From assembly GCF_001625305.1 (NCBI RefSeq), contig NW_017803091.1:361800-425799 (forward strand): a stretch of 64,000 nucleotides of DNA, given 5' to 3'. Under the pieces are notes generated by a model. It saw only the letters and a list, made by a program, of their open reading frames with translations. It did no database searches and was not told the DNA's origin. The stretch is from Branchiostoma belcheri (Eukaryota > Chordata > Leptocardii > Amphioxiformes > Branchiostomatidae). This document shows, in pieces, positions 22,401-34,400 of this stretch (position 1 is the stretch's first letter; each line of letters begins with the position of its first letter). The translations under genes and the position numbers were made by a program.

Positions 22401-25400
22401 TGCAAAATTGCAGATTGTAAGATTTTTTCTTCTGCAATCTTGAAAATCTATCTGCAAATTGCAGACTGCAGACGGGTATTTCGAACACTGCCAGATGTAC
22501 CCTATAGCTACCTCCTCCCCAGATGTACCTGTCCATGTTACCCTATAGCTACCTCCTCCCCAGATGTACCTATCCATGTTACCCCATAGCTACCTCCTCC
22601 CCAGATGTACCTGCCCATGTTCCCTACCTTGTTCCCAGATGTAGCCCTTCCCATCAGTACCAATCCTGTCCGGTTGGTAGGTGTGGTGTTGGATGGTCTC
22701 TGTTGGCTCCTGAAAGTCGTCCTCAGCAGCTTGTGTCTGGTTTGGATGGAGACTAACCCTGGTGCCTGCTGGGAGCTGTACATCAGGACCCACCACAACC
22801 TGTTGCACCATTGTACATAATTTGATTACCGTATGTCTGTGAATGTTTTATTCAGAAGATAATACAAACTGTACTTACATTTATATCATACCCAGGCCGC
22901 GATAACGTTCGATAACGGGTTCCAGACTGGGCCGTACTTTGGACGTTGGAATTGATGTTGTTGCATTTTAGGGTTTAGTGGCACATACTTTTGGCTCATC
23001 TTGCATTGAAAGGCACTTTTTCTTGGGTGGGTATGACATAAATAAAATACAACACGGTGTATTCCGCATCGCCCTCGGTCCCGGCCCCCCTGTGAGTCGG
23101 ATCCAACGTGCGGTCAGGCTGATACCTCAGGCGATACGGAATAACCCGTGTTGTATTCTATATGTACAGACAACAAACTCATGGTTGCCTGAATTACACT
23201 CACTGTACTCAACATAAAGGCTTCATGAAACCATTACAACTTGCTATTAAAACAGTTGTATCAAAACATTGTTTGTTATACATCTGTTGTAATATGCAGC
23301 TGGGCAACAGGTATACATTATAGTGTTGTTTAGTAAGTAGTCTTTTTTTGCATGCACAGGAGTAATTTCTGAGATTATGAAGGAAAGAATAATATAATAT
23401 TATATAATAATAACATCAAAGGGCTTGGCATCAATACAAGTATGCTACAGCCTGCACATACAAACATTTGTTCAATACAAAATATTGAGGGAATAGTAAT
23501 GATCACTGCAAAATTTCATGATAAAGAAAATCTTCTTACATCAAAGGAGAGAACACATGAAGGCTCTACCACCACTCCGTTAGCAATGGTGACTCCACTG
23601 CACACTATACACTGTGTGAGTGAACAAGCTGAACCAATGGACACATTGTCCCACAAGTACACTCCCTCCAGTCTTACATGGTCCCCTGGAAAGGCAAACC
23701 AACCAAAAGTCAATAAAAATACAACATATGCAAACATATATATTATGTTCATCTATAATGTAGTCTAGCTACAATATATCCAACATTATAGTCTAAACTT
23801 GCTCTGTTTATTCTTACTCAAACACATTCATATATATATCTAGTATATGGTGACCAGCCCCTCCAGCTACAATGTATGTCCTGCTACACAATGTAAGCCA
23901 ACACCACAGGGTGTCTGCTACAGCACCAGTATTTTTTATCATGAGAAGAAATATCCAGAGTGTGATCAGACGAGCGAGCTTTCGTGTGATCTGTGATGGA
24001 ATGAATGATTCCCATTGCCCGTATTTGTTTGTTTGTGAGACCATGTCAACTCAGCCAATCAGAGTGCGTTACCTTATCGAGGATGGGTCCCCATATGTGT
24101 TAGATTTGGGGCCGGTCACGATTTAGCTGCGTGAACAAGTTATGCCAATCTGGATTGAATTTAGATCTGGGCCACACACCGCTGAAAACCAAATTTTTCA
24201 TCCGTACTTATCGTATGGACTGAAATATAATGACGGGGTATCACTGACCAATGACACAGTTCCTGCCGATGACAGAGTTACTAATGGTGGTGTTACTGCC
24301 GATCCTAGTCCCCGGCCCGATCACCACATTCTCCTCCAGGACACTGTCACTGTAAAAGGAAAGGGTTTCATGAGCACTATAAATGAGCAAAGGAAGTGTG
24401 TGATAATTCAACATTACCACATGTGCAATACTAGTATACATGATATGGGCAGAAATATCTAGAATTTTCTAGAAGTAGATTGCAGACCTAACAAAGCAAG
24501 GCTCGAAATACTTTTTCTGCAGCCAGTGCAGGTTAAGTACATTTGTACAGGTTACATGTAGACATCAGAAATACCTGCATAGCTCCAATTTTACCTGCAC
24601 TAACCTGCATATACCCAGTACATGGACCAGTGCAGGTTAGGTGCAGGTAGACATCAGAAATACCTGCACAGCTCCAATTTTACCTGCACTAACCTGCATA
24701 TGTTGGACTCAAATTACATAGAAGGAGAGTCTGAAGATGAGCCTTACTGGTCCAAAAAGACGTCCCTGCCCCTGTACACATGGTGGCGATGGAGTGTGTA
24801 GGAGCTGTCCTGTTCCTGGGAAGACAGTCTGTTATCCGGCACCAGTGGATATGTCCATCTTTGAAGAATGTCCTTACTGTTGATATACAGTATAATGATA
24901 GACTAAATACTTAGATGAAGTGGATTCACAGTCATGTACAACATGAATGGACTAAATTCATTCATCTACACATGTATATTAAATGTATAATAGGATGTAG
25001 ATTTCTTTTTGTAACAACATTGAAAAAGAGGGGATGAGCAATTAATGATAATTTTACTTATCACTCTCTTTTTCCCAATTTCTTTCTTTCTTTCTTTTTT
25101 CTTTCTCTCTCTCTCTTTCTTTGGTAGTATTTGTCATTTATCAAAGCTATATATCAATCCCTATATCATACAATAAAGTTTCACTTTAATTTGTAAAATT
25201 TGCACAAAGTTCATTGCCTTCTTATAGCCTTTGATAAAGTAAACTCACTTAAATCTAAGGTTAACTTGTTGTACAATGTACACAATGTCACAATTCACAG
25301 AGGTAACAAATACAACAGCAACAACAGTCCTAACTCCTACCTGACAGCATCATACATGTGTGGGCTGGACACCCTGGCTGCATACTCATCAGTCACCACA

Positions 25401-28400
25401 TGAGCGTGGACCTGGTTCCCCATGATCTACGATATATCAGGAACAGTCAGAGGATGTCAGTTTCCTGTTTCGGGGCTCGAAATTCATTTTTGGGAACAGG
25501 TGCACCTGAGCTGAAAAGTTTGGAGCACTTGTAAAACATTTTCACAACATGATATAAAGTAGAATGTCGGCAGCAGAATGTATATTTTACAAACCGTACT
25601 GCCTTGAATTATACAGCTAACTTGAAAATTTTAAGTCAAGACAGTAATAGTACTAATACAACAATCGAAGTAAAACAAAGGTTAAAAGGCTTTTCTGATA
25701 TTCTGTATACTAGGTGCAGTACTAGTGGTAAACCCATGGCCAGTCAAAAATAGGTGCATAGCTCAAAAATTTGGTGCACAAAAGTCATGCACTCAGTATT
25801 TTGAGCCCTGTGTCTTCATGCATGACAGTCTCACAGGGATACATGTATCCAAGCTTGATATAGCAATATAAAAAGAAGTATTTCATTTACAAGCTCCTGT
25901 CACACATAGTTGAATATACATTGTAGCCTCCCAAACACTGGTCAAACTAATCATGTTTAAGGGGGCACACCCCAGTTTATTTGGGGCCTCTATTCGAAGC
26001 TGCACACCCTCAAATCTAGCGACCGTCTCTGGCGTGGAATAATTCGGAAGGAGAATAACTGTATATGGGACGAAAGGATATCTCTTCAGCTACAAGACAA
26101 GCTGAGTTGGTTTCTTCAACCTTTTTAAGTTTGGTAAAATCAACGGAAAAAACATTATTTTCACTCCAAAGTTAATGCCCGAAATTGCGAATTTTCGCGT
26201 AGGATAATCCCACAAAAAAAAATTTTCCGGCAGAAATGACTGATGTTGGCAGAAAGACCCAAGCCTTGACTATACCCGAGGAAATTATAAAGAAAATTCT
26301 AGTACTGTAATTTTCTAAACAGTCCACGGCGCGAGGGGTTGCAAATCCACCCCTATGAAGCCGCAGAGCGAAAACTAGGTCAAACGGGCGGATTACACTT
26401 GGCGCGCAAGGATACCCGGAAGTAAGGTTCGGAGCCAAAAGAAATTTTCACCCCAAAATCACCATTTCTTACACTCTTCAGCCATGTTAATGTTTAATCA
26501 TACTTTGTGGCAGTTTATAAGAAATGTCCCCTCAAACTTGGACCCTCAAAACCCTTTCGTCACTTTTTTACAACGGACTATCGCAGACCCCTGTCGCGGA
26601 AGAACTGGGGTGTGCACTGTTAATTAAGCCAAATTTTAATTAACATTGTTTTTTAATTAACTATGTCATAGTCTATCATCGTGCCAAGTTTGAGTTTTCT
26701 GCGACTTTTCCTTCCCGAGTAACAGGTGGTTGAAAGTTACCCTGTCGGGAGGCTCATTTTGCGCTTCCACGGGTGTGTTCCATTCACGCACATAATGGGA
26801 ATTACGTCACAATGGGCCGTTCCTTTGGAACGGGCTTTAGCGCATTAAACCATGCCAAATAAACAGATTTTGCCATGTAAAGGAATGCTAGAGGGCTGTT
26901 CTTGCGATGGAGTAGGTTTTCCTTCTAGTTCTGACTGAAATAAACGGTATAAACCACCCAGAATGTAGTTTAGCTGATGACGCCCTCCTCTAGCCGAACT
27001 TTTAAAGTGAGATCGCTATGGTTTTAAGTTCTGTACGTTGACAGGAAGCAGTTGATATTAAAATTTTTGGTCATACCCGGTAGAGAACAAACCATGAGAT
27101 CTTACCCAAGTGTTTCCGCTGCGGAGATTCATTTTGTTTTGCAGGAAAACGAAGCTTAATGTTGGATATTTGGTTAGATTGTAGGCCTGTGGCGTCCTTC
27201 TAGCAGCTAGGACGGTATAAATGGCCATCTGCTGAGAGAAGCCTGTACAGTTTGGTGTCAGTCTCGATGAGATATAAAAGCAGGAGGATGTATCTTCGGA
27301 TTATTGCAACTTATTTGTCTGAAAGTTGAAATCTCGTGATAGGCCGAACTTGAAACTAGATTTGACAGGAAAGTAGGGGAATGACGTCATCATGGCCTTT
27401 TTTAATTAAAAACGTCTCCTCCTTAATGCAGGAGCGCCTGGCACACGTACATACGCAGTTTCCAGGTGCCCCAGGCATAGGGCAATGCAAATAATGAAAT
27501 CGCGGTAGATATGACGTCATCGATCTTTAGTAGACACACTTCGAAGCCGGTTTGACCGTGTTCAGGGGGGGGGGACGTGGGGCAAATCAGCGCATTATAT
27601 GACATTCTATAATCATATTAAAACTTGCAAAATCCAAAATTTTTTCGCCATGATTGGGTAAAGAATACACACTTTACTGGATGAAATGCAATTTGTTGGC
27701 TGCCATAGCTAATATTTTTTGAAGGACGGACCTGTTAAAGGGGGCACACCCCAGTTTATTTGGGGCCTCTATTCGAAGCTGCACACCCTCAAATCTAGCG
27801 ACCGTCTCTGGCGTGGAATAATTCGGAAGGAGAATAACTGTATATGGGACGAAAGGATATCTCTTCAGCTTCAAGACAAGCTGAGTTTGGTTTCTTCAAC
27901 CTTTTTAAGTTTGGTAAAATCAACGGAAAAAACATTATTTTCACTCCAAAATTAATGCCCAGAATTGCGAATTTTCGCGTAGGATAATCCCACTGTGGCA
28001 CAAAAAAAAATTTTCCGGCAGAAATGACTGATGCTGGCAGAAGGACCCAAGCCTTGACTATACCCGAGTAAATTATAAAGAAAATTCTAGTACTGTAATT
28101 TTCTAAACAGTCCACGGCGCGAGGGGTTGCAAATCCACCCCTATGAAGCCGCAGAGCGAAAACTAGGTCAAACGGGCGCGCAAGGATACCCGGAAGTAAG
28201 GTTCGGAGCCAAAAGAAATTTTCACCCCAAAATCACCATTTCTTACACTCTTCAGCCATGTTAATGTTTAATCATACTTTGTGGCAGTTTATAAGAAATG
28301 TCCCCTCAAACTTGGACCCTCAAAACCCTTTCGTCACTTTTTTACAACGGACTATCGCGGACCCCTGTCGCGGAAGAACTGGGGTGTGCACCATTAAGGA

Positions 28401-31400
28401 GTAGGTCGGGAGGTCACAAAATGTAGTTGGTGTTTAGCAAGGTCAGCTAGTGTTAAAATATTTAAAACACTTGGGTGTGAACAGGATCCGGAGATTTGGC
28501 CATGTTTGGTTGGTGGTTGGGAGTAAGTCAGCAGTGTTAGGGGTCGAATTTGACTCAAAGTTAACTCAAATTTGATTACTAGTAAGAATAGAAAGGTAAG
28601 AGTGGCCTAAATCTGGTCAGACTGTTCCAAAGTATCAGCTGACTTTGGGGGCAAGGTTGCTGGGGGAAGGCCCTGGATGTAGGCTTTAACTTGCAGCAAG
28701 ACAACAAACTGTGTCTCTTTCAAAGGAGGAATTCGAAGACACGCTTTTTTTTTACATTATAGCAATTGGAGAAATTTTTAACTACATGTCCCTCGTCACC
28801 ATATGAAATGGTCAGCTACATGTATAATTCGGTTAAAGTGAGTCAAACCTTTCAAACAGGAAGGAGTGGATCATATGATAAACTCAGAAGCTGTGTTTTT
28901 TTGAGTTAGACATAGTTACTGGTGTTGGATCTGTTTCTAATTTTATCTTGACTCCTACCAACACAAATAAATTTTCATGAGAATGTTAAATATGCCATAT
29001 CTTTCACTGTCTTTTACGAAGAAGAGACATGTATGGCTAAAGATCATAATCATAGAATAATTCTTTATCCATTAGGACATGTGCATGTCGCAAAGTAGGT
29101 AATACAATAATAAAAGTCATGTATTAGGGTCTTCACAATATTAGGTACCTCTACGTACGTTACACATCATTAAATAGAACAACAATCATGTATGTATATA
29201 ACACTTGCCTCTTCATGGACTAGAATTCCTCGTACAAAGTCGTTGCGAGTTTGGTAGTCAAAGTTGTCAGCAAAAAGCTGTGGAACCTGTGGTGAGCACA
29301 CGCTGACATGGCAGTCCAGGAGGTTGTACCTGATGTCCAAGTCACTGTGATCAGAAAACAGATCCTACAAGGCAGAAAATGGTTTACATTTAAAAATTAC
29401 ATGTATTAATATTTTCATCAAATTTGTCCTACAAACTCACATTAAAAAAGGCTATGGAACTACATGTACCTACACCTTTTATTATTACCTACTTCCTGTT
29501 ATGTTGCCTTGCAATCTTTCCTCCCACCTTACTGTCAACCTAATGTGTCCAGACATGACACAGTGTACGAAATACTTTTTTGAACCAGCAAATATTTGGT
29601 TGCCCATCAGAATTTTAGGTTGCCGCACCTTTCATTTACTACTTTTCTCAAATTAAGTAATGTCACATACATAAGCCTTTGACAATATTTCTAACAGCCT
29701 TAAGTAACTTAATTGATACTAGTAATAGCCATTAATACCTAAAAGTAAAATTAAAAAAGCATCTGCCGGCTACAGTGGTGCAAGCTAAGTGGGCATGATT
29801 TGGGGGGGGGGGCATTCTTAAGGTAGCAGAACACAGTTTTCGGCCTATGGGGATTCCTAAAGTTAAGCACCCCAAGGTGACTCACTTCGACGCGGTAAAA
29901 ATTATAGTAGGGTGCACTATTGAATCACGGCCAACTAATATGTTGAAATATACGGTATATTCTACAAAATAACTGAAAACCAAAAAAAGTTATCGTTTTT
30001 TAACATAATGACGACCACTTTGATTTGGCCCTCTACCGGGGTCAACGGAACTACAGCCGGCTCACCCTGGAACGTGGTTGCGTAATGCCGCGCATTTATA
30101 CACGAACAGGGAAATCTTCACAATCCAACTAATACGGTGTACAAGCCGATACCTTTCCTTACCACACAGTGCAGTTCATTCGTGGCTACTTCTCACATAA
30201 GTCGCTTTAGCCAGGATGCAAGAGGTTTGTCTGCACTACTTTCTATACCTGCGTCATAGACTCCGGGGGTCGCGGATAATTACTGTATTCTGCGACCTTA
30301 AAATTCAGGTAGCACACTGAGCTACCAGGGTTCGAAAATAGGGCAACCAGGTATTTTGCACACTGTGACATGTACAAACTTACATGTACACCCACTCAAA
30401 ACAATACTAGTACTTCATAATGTACCCCAATGTAATTACATTGTACATATATCAAGGTGCCTTGCTTTTATATTGTGTGACTGTGTGAATGTGCTATCCT
30501 TTGCCAGTACTGTTATCCCTGATTTTTCGCATTACTTTTATGTTCACAGTTACTTTTCTACCACAAACTTATCATTACCGTTAACAAAACACTGATTTTC
30601 TTTTTCTGCACCTACATGTACTGTACTGCCACAGTGAAAGTATTATAATAGTCCTTTGAGCACTTCCATTTTTCTCAGACTGCACACTTTTGCTAACATA
30701 AACATGCAGTAACTTGGACATGGAAAGCAGTTTCAGACTAATGTAATGACATACCAGTGGCAGGTCTAACTTGCTCTGTCCTTCTACCATCTGATAATGA
30801 AGTACTCGGTCAGTGTCCTTCTCTGTCACCAACACCACATCATCATCTGAACTCCTGCAAGGCAACATGTTTATTTGCTACATCAAATGCAAGTTTTAAC
30901 ACAAAGATGAAATCACTACACGTACCTCCTTCTTAACTACTGTATGTTCAAAAATGATTGCCAAAGATTGCTTAAGTCTAATTGAAAAGAAAAAAAAAAG
31001 ATAATCCCTACCTACCGACCCTAATATTTTCAGGACTGAAACAGAAAATACAACATTTTTTCCTGGGCCTGTGAAATAACTGGATCTAAATCTATACATG
31101 TTGGATAACAGAGTGAAAAGTGGAGGGAATATCCTCTGGGTGTGTTTGTGTTCAATGTACCGGACCAGGTATGTTTAATTTTTCTATCGCATACATGTGT
31201 ACCTGGTATGATGCCTCGGTGCGGCCTCCCTGAACACCATGGTCATCACTGTCACTTTGTCCTTCAACCTACGCTGTCTGGTAGAAAACAAAGGTTTCAT
31301 GTTAACACTCTGTATCATCAAACAATAGATGTTTAATAATAACCTGCTCAAATAAAAGGTGTTCAGACAGGGCTCGAAATTCATTTTTGGGAATAGGTGC

Positions 31401-34400
31401 ACTGGAGCAAGTCTACGAAAGCCACGCCTTCCGCACTGGTGTTCCAGTGCTGATTCAATGGACAAAACGGCGTCAGCACTGGACGTCCAGTGCCGACGAG
31501 AGCCGAGCACTGGTGTTCCCGGCCTTTTCCCAGTGCTGAAGCACCCTCACCACTGGTGTTCCAGTGCTGAACGTTGTCTCAGCACTCGGTTTCCAGTGCT
31601 GAAATCCTTTCAGCACTGGTGTTCCAGTGCCAGAATCCTGTCAGCACTCGGTTACCAGTGCTCAACGCGCGGCAGAATGGCGGCAGAGGGGTTCTCAGCA
31701 CTGGTTACCCAGTGCTGAGACTGGTTACCCACTGTTACAACACTGGTTACCCACTGTTACAGCAGATATTATCATATAGCCAATAATTTTTAACAAACTG
31801 GTGCATCTATTCATTGGAGTTGGTTGTATGCCATAATGCCACACCAAATATTTAATTTCTTGGTTAACGGATTCGCCCGCTTCATTTTTTGTCTGATTTG
31901 CCAAAAAAAATTCAGATTCATTCAGAATCAACTGCAAAATGCTCATATTTTGCCCTGAACAGTTGAAAACAGTCATTTTCTTCCTAGCTGTTACAGTTAT
32001 TCCATCTTATAATGCATTGGTATCATTTAAAGTTCAAAATTAATTGTTTAAATTTTGAACCAGCCTGGTGTGTTGACTTCATGGCTCCTATCGTACCATT
32101 TTTGGCTATATAATAGGATGCCTAGGCCTGTTTTCATTTTTTTTATTTTTTCGCCCGCCCGCTCCATTATTTTCCTCGAAAAATCCGTTAACCAAGAAAT
32201 TAAATTGGTGTGGCCTAGAGGAATAAAGTTCTTCTGTGCTGGTACATTGTGTATATTTATGATATAATTGAATATGAACATGTCCGTGTGAATAGGAGAC
32301 AGACATACTTATGCTGCTGTATGATTGGCTGTAAGTTGATGGTGGATACGAGGTCTCCCATAACTAACACAAAGTCTGTCCTGCAGGGTTCAAAATACAG
32401 ATGTTAACATAAATACTTCTCATATCAACTTATCATATCTACAGGGAAGCACACTAACTCCACATGCATGCATTGGTATCTTGGGTCAGACATTTTATTA
32501 ATCTTATTCATCTGTTGAGGATTGGGCAAAAAGCAGAATGCTTACATAGTCATATATAAGTTCTAAGAAGCCCTCTCCTCAAAACATTATAATACATCTC
32601 ACTCCCCATGCAAAAATGTACACTTCCATATCAACCTTTTGCAGAAATGGACCATACCAAAGTTAGTTCTACCAACAAATGGACTATTCCAACATTTCAT
32701 TTTTCAATTATTTATCCAGGGGCAGCATATTGCAAATGGCGGTTTTCAATACTCCCAAAATGAAATTACCTGAATTTGGGGCTAAGGAGAAAATTTTAAC
32801 CCTATCCCCAGACAGCCCCCCCCGCTAAATATTGTACAGTCCCTAAGAAGACTGGGGCATACCTGATCAGGGAGCGGTCATAGATCAACCTGAGAGCATC
32901 TCCAGGTGACAGACTGTCTTCTGACACCTGTGTTGTCACCTGGCACGGTGCTGCATCACTGGTCCAACCTGCATCACTGACATAAACACACAGGGTCTGT
33001 ATACAGATCTCTGTACAGTCACTATTACTATATAAAAACAATTAAAAAGAAAATTAGGCCACACCAAGTAATTTTTATGGATGACATCCGTGCATGCATC
33101 AGTGCATGCGTGCATGTTCCAGTTACCTGAGATATTGGACAATCTTGTTAGCATGAGAACAACAGAAGACACAGATCTCCTGTATCCCTGCAGCCACCAG
33201 GAAGTGTAGTGTGTACTCCAGCAGGGGTCTGTTGGCTACCGGCATCAGGGCCTGGATAGAATCACAGGAGGCAAACGTCAACCAACTCACACTAGCACCA
33301 TTGAGTAACCCCATCTGGGGTGCCAGAGATATACAGTGCAGTTTTACGGAATACAGTGCAATTTTACTAGTATACAGTGCAATTTTATGGAATACAGTGC
33401 AATGGTATTAGTATACAGTGCAATTTTACCGAATACAGTGCAATTTTACTAGTGATATTGAATGACGTAACCTGGACGCGGCTTTCCCAGGACGCTGCTA
33501 ACGGAGCGTACTCACATACTTCTGTGTTTTTCGAGCAAATTTGGACCGTTCTTGTAGATAGACCTTCAGTCAAATCACAACACAGGGCATGTTACTACAC
33601 AGGGATCATTTCAAATTCCCTCGAAAAACACAGAAATATGTGAGTCAGCAGCGTCCACCATCTTGAAACTCAAGGAAAGCAGGGTCCAAGTCACGTGATT
33701 CAACATCACAAGTAAAATTCCGTAAAATTGTACTGTATACTCTGGCACCCCTGCCCATTGAATATAGTATTTACCCACTAACATTCAGCACATTCGTCAA
33801 GTACATCTGATAATTTTATAGAACTTTCTTTTGCAGTGATTGGTATCTGCCTGGGATGGGGAGTGGGGGGTCATCAGATCTAACAACTGTTTAAAGGGGA
33901 ATAGTGAAAGAACTGAGTGTCCGAAGTTGTAAAAGTACTACTCTCCAAGCAGAGGTTGGTGGGGAAGATTGTTACCTTTCTATGGGTGCCCCGTGTTTTC
34001 TGTTACTTCCCTAGGTAACAATCTTAGCTACCATCTCTTGATACCTTGATACCTTGATACCGTCTTCGGGATGAGAGGTAATCCTGTGGTGATCCCGATC
34101 TCGACTTCACTCAGTGTTATACTTTTTGCTCTCCCAGTATTTGTCTAGGTTCGTCTTGAACTCATTTACTGACTCTGAGTCAATTACGGCCTGTGGTAGA
34201 CTGTTCCAATCCCTAACGACCCGGACGCTAAATGACTGTCGTCTAACTCTTCCCTTGGCCAAAGGGACCTCCAGTTTGCAACTGTGCCCTCTTGTTGATC
34301 CTTCTGTTCGCTTCTTGAAGAAGGATTCGAGTTGGATTCCCTCCAGCCCTCTTGCTAGTTTTAATACCTGTATCATGTCTCCTCTGCGCCTCCTATACTG

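Noticed and set aside
25961-28393. LTR retrotransposon with 660-bp LTRs and a 1.1-kb interior
   Set aside because: Each copy has its own inverted ends and TTAA flanks, LTR ends (TG...CA) are absent, and the interior has no gag or pol.
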